Source: Desulfobacterales bacterium (GTDB taxonomy: Bacteria; Desulfobacterota; Desulfobacteria; Desulfobacterales; UBA5852). Taken from it: a stretch of DNA of 7,398 nucleotides. The stretch is taken from assembly GCA_016735415.1 (NCBI GenBank), contig JAERRP010000667.1, positions 1 to 7,398 of the forward strand. Reading direction: 5' to 3'. Made by a program: the position numbers and the translations under genes. Shown in pieces: positions 1 to 7,127 of the stretch (position 1 is the stretch's first letter; the number at the start of each line of letters is the position of its first letter). The notes below the pieces were generated by a model that was given only the letters and a program-made list of their open reading frames with translations, searched no databases and was not told where the DNA came from.

Positions 1-1565
1 CGGGCGACAACCGCATCAACGGCGAGACGATCGCGGCGGGAGCAGCGCTGACCCGCCTCTATGAACGTCGTTTTTTCAAGCCGGGCTGGGAGGAGCCTCA
101 AAACATCCGGGTCATGATCGCCGCCATCCGGGCGGCGGAAGACCACGGCCTCAACCCGGCTCCCTACCACCTGGCCACCCTGCAAAATCTGGCACACCGG
201 GCCCTCCCTGCCGCGGCCGCGGAAAATCGGCACGACCCCAACCTGGATATTTTATTGACGGACAGTTTTTTGCTGCTGGCCCACGACCTCTCATCCGGGC
301 GCGTCAATCCGGCCCGAATCAATCCCGCCTGGAATTTCGATCCGGCCAAGGAAGGCATAACCCGGGAGGACCTGCTGGAGGCGGCCCTGATCGACGGCCG
401 CATCCAGGACCGCCTGGAAGAACAAGCCCCGTCGCATCCGCTTTACCGCCGGTTGAAGGCGGCTCTGGAGCATTACCGCCGGATCGCCGCGGCGGGTGGA
501 TGGGCGCCGATTCCGGAAGGCCCGCGCCTTGAAGTCGGCGTCCGTGACGTCCGTGTGCCGCTGTTGCGGGAACGTTTAATGCTCACCGGAGATTTGAGCA
601 TTGTCCCGGACGGCAATTCCCTTGTGTTCGATCCGCCCCTGGCCCGGGCCGTGCTGCGGTTTCAGGAACGCACCCGGGTGAACCGGGACCGTTCGCGGGA
701 GGACGATTACGACGGGGCCGTGGGGACGGGAACGCTGGCGGCCTTGAATGTGCCCGTTGAAGCGCACATCCGCCAGTTGCGGGTCAATCTCGAACGCGGC
801 CGCTGGTTCCTGCACGATCTGCCGGCCTCGTTTGTGATGGTGGATATGGCCGGCTACCGGGGATATCTCTACAAAGACGACGAAATCATCTGGCGCGCCC
901 GGGTGCAGATCGGCGCCCCTTACCGCGAAACCCTGTCTTTCCGGTCGGCCATCAAGTACATCGTTTTCAACCCCACCTGGACGGTGCCGCCGGGCATCCT
1001 GCGCCATACCACCCTGCCCCGGATCCGCAAGGATCTATCCTACCTGGACAAACATCATTTCCAGGTGATCGATCGTGAGGGCCAGCGCGTCGATCCGGCC
1101 ACGGTGGAATGGACGCGCTACACGGCCGCCAGCCTGCCCTACCGTATCGTGCAGACACCGGGTCCGCACAATGCCCTCGGACGGGTCAAGTTCATCTTTC
1201 CCAACCCATACTATATTTACCTGCACGACACGTCGTACAAATCGGAGTTCGGGTCGAACGACCGGACCTTCAGCTCGGGCTGTATCCGCATCGACAAGCC
1301 CTTCAAACTGGCCAAACGGCTGCTCGACGGGCCCGACAAATGGACGATCGGCCGCATCCGGGATATCATTGCCACTGAAAAGACCCGGACCGTTTTCCTG
1401 CCCGAACCGGTCCCCGTCCTTCTGCTTTATCTCACGGCCCTGGTCGATGACCAGGAGCAGGTGCATTTCCGCAAGGATGTCTACAAACGCGATGCCGCCG
1501 TGCTCAAGGGGCTGGACGCTTCCGCCCCGCCGTCTTCTGCGGATGGGCGCACAGGGCAACCATAG
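1..1565 (+). CDS. YcbB/LdtD-like L,D-transpeptidase, 5' end outside window
   Basis: This is a peptidoglycan-remodelling enzyme expected to form 3-3 cross-links, or attach substrates, at meso-diaminopimelate in the periplasm. The frame is open to the left edge (first full codon at 3), and the residues before the Met at 114 already read like the family's scaffold domain (LYERRFFKPGW), so the Met at 114 is internal. Counting from the codon at 3, 520 residues are visible: a scaffold region at about 1-170, a peptidoglycan-binding-like helical domain at about 177-250, and a YkuD catalytic domain at about 277-445. The catalytic signature is present, with His408 in YLHDTSY and nucleophile Cys427 in FSSGCIRI; SSGC rather than SHGC is typical of the YcbB branch. 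The tail (PVPVLLLYLTALVDD, then a FRKDVYKRD segment) also matches that branch. Any signal peptide or membrane anchor lies outside the window. The family is confident; the exact paralogue is not known. Confidence 0.92.
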   Translation, partial: GDNRINGETIAAGAALTRLYERRFFKPGWEEPQNIRVMIAAIRAAEDHGLNPAPYHLATLQNLAHRALPAAAAENRHDPNLDILLTDSFLLLAHDLSSGRVNPARINPAWNFDPAKEGITREDLLEAALIDGRIQDRLEEQAPSHPLYRRLKAALEHYRRIAAAGGWAPIPEGPRLEVGVRDVRVPLLRERLMLTGDLSIVPDGNSLVFDPPLARAVLRFQERTRVNRDRSREDDYDGAVGTGTLAALNVPVEAHIRQLRVNLERGRWFLHDLPASFVMVDMAGYRGYLYKDDEIIWRARVQIGAPYRETLSFRSAIKYIVFNPTWTVPPGILRHTTLPRIRKDLSYLDKHHFQVIDREGQRVDPATVEWTRYTAASLPYRIVQTPGPHNALGRVKFIFPNPYYIYLHDTSYKSEFGSNDRTFSSGCIRIDKPFKLAKRLLDGPDKWTIGRIRDIIATEKTRTVFLPEPVPVLLLYLTALVDDQEQVHFRKDVYKRDAAVLKGLDASAPPSSADGRTGQP

Positions 1566-1589
1566 TGAAAATGCCGCACTGCCGGCCTG

Positions 1590-3581
1590 ATGGCCGACAG
1601 CGCGGCCGGATTAAACCCGATGAAAAAACTTTCCGTCAAATCGCAGTTTCGGCTGGGCACCGGCCTGATCCTCCTGGTGGTATGCATCGGCACATCCCTG
1701 GTGGTCTATTCGATCGGCAAGCGGCAGGTGGAAGCGGATGTTTATAGAGAGACCGAAATCTATATCGCGGCCGTCGAAGCCACCCGTACCTATGTCAAGG
1801 ATATCCTGCGTCCCCAGATGTATGCCCTGGTACCGGAAGATCATTTTATCCCGGAAGCCATGTCGACGTCTTTCGTGGGCCGCGAGATCATGGGGCGGGT
1901 ACAGGACCGCTTCAAGAATTTCAGATACAAACGCGCCGCCCTTTATCCCATCAACCCCATCAATCGTGCCGACAGCGTCGAGATGGATCTGATCGCGCGC
2001 CTCAACCGGGAGCGCAACATGCGGGAATGGTCGGGACTGATCAACAGGGAGGGGCATTCCTTCTACGCCCGTTTCCGGGCGATTTACGCGGAGCCCGAAT
2101 GCATGCGCTGCCACGGCGAGCCGGATACGGTCCCGGCGGCCATCCTCGAACGCTACCCCTATCAGGGCAGTGGTTATGACGGCCACATGGGTGAAGCCGT
2201 GGCGGCGGACGTAGTTTACATCCCCGTGGATGTCACCTTTGCCAGAATCAAGCGCCAGGCCTGGATGACCTTCATCCTGGGCGGGGGATTGCTCTGCAGC
2301 CTGATCGTGCTCTTCTACGCCCTTTTCAACTATACCGTGGTGACGGAATTGAAAGGCCTGCTGGCCAATTTTAAAAAACTGATCGAGAAAAAATCAGACG
2401 GGGCCGCCCCCATCGAAGCGGACCTGATGACGGGAACCGATGAAATCGATCAGTTGAAAAACGCTTTCGAGGACGTCGCCGCCGAACTCCAGCAGACCCA
2501 TGAGAACCTGAAATCATCGGAATCCAAATACCGGCGGCTGTTCGAATCCTCCCGGGATCCCAATTTCATCTGGGATCTGCGCAAAAGCCTGATCGACATC
2601 AACGAGGCCGGCATTCAGATGTTCGGTTTCGAAGACAAGGCCGAAGCCCTGGCCATTGAAACCGGATACCAGCTCTTCTGGGACTGGCATGCCGGCGCGG
2701 TTCTGTTCGATACGATTCGGGAAAAGGGTTTTGTCAAGGAATATGAGATTTCGGTGGTCAATCGCTGGGCAACCCGGCTGGACGCGCTCGTCACCGCCAA
2801 TCTGAAAATGGATGAAAACGGGCGGCCGGAAGGCTTCGAGGGCATCATCCGGGATGTCACCGAGCGGCGCAAACTGGAGAAGCACCTGGCCCAGACCGAA
2901 AAACTGGCTTCCATTGGACAGCTTGCCGCCGGTGTGGCGCACGAGATCAACAACCCTCTCGGGGTGATCAAATGCTATGCCAACCTGATTTCTAAAAACA
3001 CCGCCGACACCGATCAGGTAAGGGAAGATGTGGATGTTATCAAAAAACATACCCGGGCCTGCTCCAAAATCGTCGAAGGCCTGTTGAATTTTGCCCGGGT
3101 TCACGAAACCCGCAAGACCATAGCTGACATCCATGCCGGGATCGAGGAAGTGGTCGCGATTCTGGAGCCCCAGTTCCAGAAGCGGACGATCACCATCGAA
3201 CGCCGTTTCGAAGCCGGCCGGGAGGCCGTCCTGGTTGATGAAGAAAAAATGAAACAGGTTTATTTGAATATCCTGTTGAATGCCGAACAGGCCATGGAAA
3301 CAGGCGGCCTCATCACGATTGCCACCCGCGCCGACCCGGCTGAAGGCACGGTGACCATCGCGATTACCGATAACGGCGCCGGCATCGCCCCCGACCAGCT
3401 TGATCATATCTTCGATCCTTTTTTCACCACCAAAAAGACCGATAAAGGCACCGGTCTGGGGCTTTCCATCATCTACGGCATCGTCAAGGAGCACGGCGGC
3501 GAAATCCTGGTGGAAAGCACGCCCGGCCGGGGCAGCTGTTTCCGGCTGATTCTGCCGCTGGACCAGGGGGAACGCGCTTGA
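1590..3581 (+). CDS. Membrane sensor histidine kinase with periplasmic DUF3365/Tll0287-like c-haem domain and PAS
   Basis: This is the sensor kinase of a two-component system (663 residues from the ATG at 1590). In order: TM1 at about 22-42; a periplasmic region at 44-222 that resembles the DUF3365/Tll0287-like domain, with a CxxCH c-type haem attachment motif (Cys171, Cys174, His175); TM2 at about 225-250; a HAMP/coiled-coil linker to about 310; a PAS domain at about 311-425; HisKA with phospho-accepting His451 in GVAHEINNPLG; and HATPase_c with N-box Asn560/Asn564, G1 DNGAGI from 594, F-box FDPFFTTK from 608 and G2 GTGLGLSI from 620. The catalytic half is NtrB-like and looks intact. The start is uncertain: the in-frame ATG at 1620 (MKKLSVKSQF) gives 653 residues with a conventional basic N-terminus before TM1, and neither ATG has a strong ribosome site. 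It overlaps the downstream regulator gene, so the two are very probably co-translated. The signal could be redox state, oxygen, NO or another haem ligand; the sequence does not decide. Confidence 0.93.
   Translation: MADSAAGLNPMKKLSVKSQFRLGTGLILLVVCIGTSLVVYSIGKRQVEADVYRETEIYIAAVEATRTYVKDILRPQMYALVPEDHFIPEAMSTSFVGREIMGRVQDRFKNFRYKRAALYPINPINRADSVEMDLIARLNRERNMREWSGLINREGHSFYARFRAIYAEPECMRCHGEPDTVPAAILERYPYQGSGYDGHMGEAVAADVVYIPVDVTFARIKRQAWMTFILGGGLLCSLIVLFYALFNYTVVTELKGLLANFKKLIEKKSDGAAPIEADLMTGTDEIDQLKNAFEDVAAELQQTHENLKSSESKYRRLFESSRDPNFIWDLRKSLIDINEAGIQMFGFEDKAEALAIETGYQLFWDWHAGAVLFDTIREKGFVKEYEISVVNRWATRLDALVTANLKMDENGRPEGFEGIIRDVTERRKLEKHLAQTEKLASIGQLAAGVAHEINNPLGVIKCYANLISKNTADTDQVREDVDVIKKHTRACSKIVEGLLNFARVHETRKTIADIHAGIEEVVAILEPQFQKRTITIERRFEAGREAVLVDEEKMKQVYLNILLNAEQAMETGGLITIATRADPAEGTVTIAITDNGAGIAPDQLDHIFDPFFTTKKTDKGTGLGLSIIYGIVKEHGGEILVESTPGRGSCFRLILPLDQGERA
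3565..3570 (+). promoter_or_regulatory. Ribosome binding site for the TTG-started response regulator
   Basis: AGGGGG lies 7 bases before the TTG at 3578, inside the end of the kinase gene. It supports TTG as the start, because the receiver domain then begins at once with the expected beta strand and acidic pocket (MKDCILIVEDE). Confidence 0.7.
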
Positions 3582-4978
3582 AAGACTGCATCCTGATCGT
3601 CGAAGACGAGATCGACCTGCTGCATGGTTTGCAGCGCACCATTCCCATGGAGATTGACTGCGAGGTGCGGATTGCCGCCAGTGCCGGGGAGGCCCTGGCG
3701 ATTCTGGCGCAGGCCCCCGTCGATCTTCTGCTGGCGGACATCCAGATGCCCGAGATGAGCGGCATGGAACTGTTGACGGCCACCCGCCGGATCGACGCCT
3801 CCATCACGATCGTCATGATGACCGCCTATGGCACGATTGAACAGGCGGTCGAAGCCATCAAGAAGGGGGCTTACGATTTTATCCGCAAGCCCATCGAAGA
3901 GGAAAAACTGATCCGCGTACTGAAAAAAGGGCTCGAACGCAACCGGCTGGTTCGCGAGAACGAGCGCCTTCTCAAGCAGCTCTGCGAGATTTCCCCCTTC
4001 CAGGACATGGTGGGCCAGAGCGAAGAAATGCAGAAGGTTTTCAAAGCGATCCAGACGGTGGCCCCGACGGATGTCACGCTCCTGATCCGGGGCGAAAGCG
4101 GCACGGGCAAGGAAATGGCCGCCTGTGCCGTTCACGCCCTGAGCAACCGCCGCGGCCGCAGCCTGGTCACGGTCAACTGCCCGGCACTGCCGGAAACCAT
4201 TCTGGAAAGCGAACTGTTCGGCTATCGCAAGGGGGCTTTTACCCACGCCACCACCGACAAGAAGGGCCTGTTCAGCGAAGCCGACGGCAGCACGATTTTC
4301 CTGGACGAAATCGGCGATCTCTCGCCCGCTTTGCAGACCAAACTCCTGCGCGTGCTGCAGGAAAAAGAGATCAAGCCCCTGGGGGAGACCAAAACCCGCA
4401 AAATCGATATCCGCATTATCGCCTCCACCAACCAGGATCTGGAAGCCAAAATGCAGGATGGTTCTTTTCGCCAAGATCTCTATTATCGATTGAATGTTGC
4501 CGGTCTGACCATGCCGCCCCTGCGGAAGCGCAGGGAAGACCTGCTGCTGCTGACCGATCACTTCATTCGCAAAACCGCCTGTGAATTGGAAATTCCACCC
4601 AAGAAACTTACGCCCGCGGCCCGTGAACTCCTCCTGCGGCACAGCTGGCCGGGCAATGTCAGAGAGCTGGAGAACACCATCCGCGGCATCATGGCCATGA
4701 CCGCGGGGCCGCAAATCGAGACCGGCAGCTTTCAGAACTGGGCCCCCGTGGAAAGCCGGACCGCCTTTCCCCCGGATTCGGATTTACCCTACAAAGTGGT
4801 CAAGGACCAGATCCTGGAACAGTTCACCACCGCCTATGTAACCCGCCTGCTGGAGAAAACCAGCGGTAATGTTTCCCTGGCCGCCGAACGCAGTGGCATA
4901 AAACGGCAGTCCCTGCAGAAAATCCTCAAACGCTACCGGATCGACCCCGAACAATTCCGCCCGGACCATGCGCGCTGA
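3578..4978 (+). CDS. NtrC-family sigma-54-dependent response regulator with GAFTHA loop
   Basis: This is the cytoplasmic partner of the preceding kinase (466 residues): a phosphorylation-controlled enhancer-binding ATPase that opens sigma-54 promoters. The receiver domain is at 1-120, with acidic pocket Glu9/Asp10, phospho-acceptor Asp54 in LADIQMPEMSG, Thr82 and Lys104. The AAA+ domain runs from about 144 to 375: Walker A GESGTGKE at 172-179, the sigma-54 contact loop at 219-224, Walker B FLDE with Asp243/Glu244, and the sensor II region GNVREL from 359. A Fis-type helix-turn-helix follows at about 429-456 (SGNVSLAAERSGIKRQSL). The start is TTG, overlapping the kinase stop in the tetranucleotide TTGA, with AGGGGG upstream. 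The oddity is that the contact loop reads GAFTHA, with His223 where the family almost always has Gly; everything else looks functional. The likely target is the sigma-54-like promoter 300 bases downstream, which is an inference. Confidence 0.95.
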   Translation: MKDCILIVEDEIDLLHGLQRTIPMEIDCEVRIAASAGEALAILAQAPVDLLLADIQMPEMSGMELLTATRRIDASITIVMMTAYGTIEQAVEAIKKGAYDFIRKPIEEEKLIRVLKKGLERNRLVRENERLLKQLCEISPFQDMVGQSEEMQKVFKAIQTVAPTDVTLLIRGESGTGKEMAACAVHALSNRRGRSLVTVNCPALPETILESELFGYRKGAFTHATTDKKGLFSEADGSTIFLDEIGDLSPALQTKLLRVLQEKEIKPLGETKTRKIDIRIIASTNQDLEAKMQDGSFRQDLYYRLNVAGLTMPPLRKRREDLLLLTDHFIRKTACELEIPPKKLTPAARELLLRHSWPGNVRELENTIRGIMAMTAGPQIETGSFQNWAPVESRTAFPPDSDLPYKVVKDQILEQFTTAYVTRLLEKTSGNVSLAAERSGIKRQSLQKILKRYRIDPEQFRPDHAR

Positions 4979-5068
4979 GCCGCCGATGGTGTGTTAGGGC
5001 CCCCGCAGAAATAACTTCTTCGGTCCGGGATGAGAGTCCCGTTGGCCGTCGATCGGCGTTACGTACAG

Positions 5069-5088
5069 GTGCCGCCGACCGGCGGCAC
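5069..5088. repeat. Perfect inverted repeat, 8-bp arms, 4-base loop
   Basis: The arms GTGCCGCC and GGCGGCAC flank the loop GACC and are exact reverse complements. No T-run follows on either strand, so it is not a standard intrinsic terminator. It could be an RNA hairpin at the end of the kinase/regulator transcript or a protein-binding dyad, since its outer half-sites GTGCC/GGCAC recur at 5167-5180. Confidence 0.6.
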
Positions 5089-5166
5089 TGCCGCCCGGCG
5101 GGGGCATCGGCAAAAAATGATGTCGGCCACGGAAACGTTGATTATTCCTGCATTCAGCGCACCACC

Positions 5167-5180
5167 GTGCCGGTTGGCAC
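5167..5180. promoter_or_regulatory. Dyad GTGCC-N4-GGCAC, candidate activator site
   Basis: A perfect 5-bp dyad with the spacer GGTT. It lies about 130 bases before the start site predicted from the candidate sigma-54 promoter at 5278, a usual distance for an NtrC-type enhancer site. A second short palindrome, CACACTGTG, sits at 5204-5212. Binding by the neighbouring regulator is inferred from position and symmetry only. Confidence 0.35.
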
Positions 5181-5277
5181 CTTCCGATGCCGCCGCAAGT
5201 TGGCACACTGTGGTTGACCGAGGCTGGGGACGGAATAATTTTCGATATATATCAATCAGATATGAATTTTGTAAACC

Positions 5278-5293
5278 TGGCACGCGAATTGAT
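5278..5293 (+). promoter_or_regulatory. Candidate sigma-54 (-24/-12) promoter for the transporter operon
   Basis: TGGCACGCGAATTGAT matches the sigma-54 consensus TGGCACG-N4-TTGC closely: the -24 box is perfect and the spacing is right, with GA in place of GC at -12 as the one departure. Transcription would begin near 5304, about 30 bases before the first ribosome site. It lies in an AT-rich patch just downstream of a sigma-54 activator gene. An overlapping sigma-70-like alternative (TTGTAA at 5269-5274, TATACA at 5293-5298, spacing 18) is weaker but cannot be excluded. Confidence 0.55.
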
Positions 5294-5332
5294 ATACACA
5301 ACTCCATATCGCTTAAAAACAATTTCAGGGCG

Positions 5333-5340
5333 AAAGGAGG
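5333..5340 (+). promoter_or_regulatory. Full-length Shine-Dalgarno before a short leader ORF
   Basis: AAAGGAGG lies 8 bases before the ATG at 5349. It is the strongest ribosome site in the window, yet it precedes only a 21-codon frame and not the transporter start. Confidence 0.6.
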
Positions 5341-5348
5341 TATTCGGC

Positions 5349-5414
5349 ATGGCATGGTTCCGGCGGCCTGGTTTCCGGCCGGGAATTGCAGCGACAGGGG
5401 ATACTACCCGTTGA
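5349..5414 (+). CDS. Possible 21-residue leader peptide
   Basis: A short frame begins at an ATG placed ideally behind AAAGGAGG and ends at TGA (5412-5414), directly followed by an ATG at 5415 in the transporter frame. The peptide starts MAWFRRPGFRPG and is Arg/Pro/Gly-rich, with no hydrophobic segment. Inside it the RNA can fold: TTCC (5358-5361) with GGAA (5382-5385), and CGGCC (5364-5368) with GGCCG (5377-5381) around an 8-base loop. No T-run follows, so classical attenuation is not evident. It could be a regulatory leader, a translational coupler for the transporter, or a chance frame. I do not recognise the peptide. Confidence 0.4.
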   Translation: MAWFRRPGFRPGIAATGDTTR

Positions 5415-5444
5415 ATGGGTTTTAACAAAATCGGCGTGCAGCCA

Positions 5445-5450
5445 GGGAGG
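5445..5450 (+). promoter_or_regulatory. Ribosome binding site that sets the transporter start
   Basis: GGGAGG lies 6 bases before the ATG at 5457. The earlier in-frame ATG at 5415 has no comparable site of its own, and its 14 extra codons add no membrane segment, so 5457 is preferred. Confidence 0.7.
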
Positions 5451-5456
5451 TTTAAC

Positions 5457-7085
5457 ATGTCATTGGTTCAGAAGAATATCCCGCTCTTTGTCATGAGTGG
5501 CATTCTGCTCATATACGGCTATATTGTCAGTACCGGGGCGCTCCTGCCCCTTCTGCAAACTCTCAAATCCCACAAGGCCATGGACCTGATGATAACCATG
5601 AGTTACATCCTGGGGGCCATCGGCCTGGTGGGCGCCATCGTCAACTCTGTCCGGCCGCCCCAGAAGACTATTCTGGACCGTTTCATTCTGGAGCCCCTGG
5701 CCGGGGTTCTGTTTCTGCTGCTGCTGGCCATGGCCATCCGCTGGTACCTGGAGCCGCTGGTCAAGATCATGAGCGCCAATCTCGTACCGGTTCTGGGATT
5801 TAAAATTTATAAAGTGCTCAACCTGAACTACGTGGTGCTGGGTATCCTGGTGGGCGTTCTGATCACCAACACGGTCGGCATCCCCGGTTTTGCCGCCGCG
5901 GGTGTCAAAACCGCCCGTTTCGTACTCAAGATGGGCGTTATCATGCTGGGGGCCCGCTACAGTTTTGCCGAACTGGCCAAGCTGGGGGTTTACAGTATCT
6001 GGCTGATCGGGTTCTTCGTGCTCGGTACCGTTTTCATGGTGCTGTGGCTGGGCGGTATGTTCAAGCAGCCCAAATCCATGACCGGTGTCCTTTCGGCCGG
6101 TATGGGGGTCTGCGGTGTCTCGGCCACCGTGGCCGTGGCCCCGGTGGTCAAGGCCAAGAGTGAAGAGATGGCTTACACCATCGGCACCATTCTCTCCTTC
6201 GGTATCATCTGTATGTTTGTTTTCCCCACGGTCGGCAAGATGGTCGGGATGAACCCGGTGCAGTTCGGCGCCTGGGCCGGGACCGGCATCCTGAACTCGG
6301 CCCAGGTGGCGGCCGCCGCGCTGGCCTTCAATGCGGTGGACATCAAAACCCTGAAGGTGGCTGAAATTTTCAATATCACCCGCGTTCTGTTTCTGCCCGT
6401 CATCGTGCTGGTGCTGGCCACCTGGTACGGCAAGGAAACCGGCCAGAAGCTCAGTTTCAAAACCGTGGTCATCGACAAGTTCCCCATTTTCATCCTGGGC
6501 TTCCTGCTGCTCTTCATCATGTCGTCAATGGGTCTTTTCTCGCCACCCAGCCACTACAAGGGCAAATTCATCGACGTGAGCTACAACGACCGCACCCGCA
6601 TTACGGACGAGGAATGGAAATCCCTGGACACCGCCGTCCAGGCCGGTGAAATCAAGGGGCTGGACGAAACCCAGAAGGCGGCCGTAGAAAACCTGCTGGA
6701 GCAGCACCAGATCGCCGGCAACTTTGACGACCGCAACAACAAGGCGGTCTTCGACCAGGTGGGCCGGGGCCGGATGTTCGCTCTCGAATCCACCATGGCC
6801 GCCGTCAAGGCCAAGACCGTGACCATGCCGGGCGACGCCAAGGGCGCCATCAAACACGCCATCAAGCAGGTGCACAAAAAATCCAAAACCGTCACCACCC
6901 TGACCGACTGCATGATCTGGTTTTTCGCCTTCGGGTTGATCGGTCTCGGCATGCAGATCACAAGGAAGGCAATCACCCAGGCCGGCGGCTATCCGCTGGT
7001 GATGGGCGTCATCTCCGGTGTCACCAAAGCCGTGTTGTCGTTCTTCGTGGTTCTGTGGCTGGTCAAGGACGTCGTGCTGAAATAA
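5457..7085 (+). CDS. YeiH/UPF0324-type putative sulfate exporter family transporter with hydrophilic insert
   Basis: A polytopic inner-membrane protein (542 residues from 5457; 556 if the ATG at 5415 is used). The core matches the YeiH (Cons_hypoth698) family: NYVVLGILVGVLITN, then KMGVIMLGARYSFAEL, GMGVCGVSATVAVAPVVKA and FGAWAGTGILNSAQVAAAA. The family is annotated as putative sulfate exporters and has been linked to sulfite handling; the substrate here is unknown. Two features differ from the usual protein of about 340 residues. The N-terminus has additional hydrophobic segments (about 8-30, 42-62, 78-98) before the core. Residues about 362-482 form a hydrophilic, charged, largely helical-looking insert between the last transmembrane groups (KFPIFILGFLLLFIMSSMG and MIWFFAFGLIGLGMQI). 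It is followed at 43 bases by a gene for a small membrane protein, probably in the same operon. Family assignment is firm; the sulfate label is tentative. Confidence 0.88.
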   Translation: MSLVQKNIPLFVMSGILLIYGYIVSTGALLPLLQTLKSHKAMDLMITMSYILGAIGLVGAIVNSVRPPQKTILDRFILEPLAGVLFLLLLAMAIRWYLEPLVKIMSANLVPVLGFKIYKVLNLNYVVLGILVGVLITNTVGIPGFAAAGVKTARFVLKMGVIMLGARYSFAELAKLGVYSIWLIGFFVLGTVFMVLWLGGMFKQPKSMTGVLSAGMGVCGVSATVAVAPVVKAKSEEMAYTIGTILSFGIICMFVFPTVGKMVGMNPVQFGAWAGTGILNSAQVAAAALAFNAVDIKTLKVAEIFNITRVLFLPVIVLVLATWYGKETGQKLSFKTVVIDKFPIFILGFLLLFIMSSMGLFSPPSHYKGKFIDVSYNDRTRITDEEWKSLDTAVQAGEIKGLDETQKAAVENLLEQHQIAGNFDDRNNKAVFDQVGRGRMFALESTMAAVKAKTVTMPGDAKGAIKHAIKQVHKKSKTVTTLTDCMIWFFAFGLIGLGMQITRKAITQAGGYPLVMGVISGVTKAVLSFFVVLWLVKDVVLK

Positions 7086-7111
7086 ACGGGCGATTTGCCT
7101 GATATTATATT

Positions 7112-7118
7112 GAGGAGG
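7112..7118 (+). promoter_or_regulatory. Ribosome binding site of the small membrane protein
   Basis: GAGGAGG lies 9 bases before the ATG at 7128. It overrides the earlier in-frame TTG at 7095, which has no ribosome site and would add an 11-residue stretch. Confidence 0.75.
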
Positions 7119-7127
7119 ATTTATACC

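Larger units (their letters stand above)
4979..5456 (+). promoter_or_regulatory. 478-base intergenic control region
   Basis: This is the gap between the regulator and the transporter. The first 250 bases are GC-rich and contain dyads built on GTGCC/GGCAC (5069-5088 and 5167-5180), plus a small hairpin CGGGA-TGAGAG-TCCCG at 5026-5041. Bases from about 5231 to 5325 turn AT-rich, unlike their surroundings, and hold the best promoter candidate. A full Shine-Dalgarno and a short ORF follow from 5333. I see no convincing protein longer than the 21-residue leader, no tRNA, and no clear T-tract terminator behind the regulator gene. Confidence 0.6.

Noticed and set aside
2514..3494. Minus-strand open frame (326 codons) opposite the kinase
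   Set aside because: The plus strand here encodes intact PAS, HisKA and HATPase motifs; the reverse translation has no family features.
3473..4714. Long minus-strand open frame (413 codons) opposite the response regulator
   Set aside because: It mirrors a well-supported plus-strand gene in GC-rich DNA and has no recognisable domain; antisense shadow.
4980..5045. Riboswitch, suggested by CCGATGG and GGGATGAGAGTCCC
   Set aside because: It faintly recalls fluoride-type elements, but no complete conserved core or pseudoknot could be traced.
5043..5058. Third sigma-54-like match, TGGCCGTCGATCGGCG
   Set aside because: The GG-GC spacing is right, but the flanking positions match poorly and the setting is GC-rich; probably chance.
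5069..5088. Intrinsic terminator for the kinase/regulator operon
   Set aside because: The stem is perfect, but no T-run follows in either direction; kept only as an inverted repeat.
5175..5190. Second sigma-54 promoter starting at TGGCAC 5175
   Set aside because: The GC of the -12 box is one base too far from the GG, and sigma-54 tolerates spacing changes poorly.
5030..5425. 131-codon plus-strand frame and 98-codon minus-strand frame in the intergenic region
   Set aside because: Neither has a suitable ribosome site or recognisable protein features, and both run across the promoter-like AT-rich patch.
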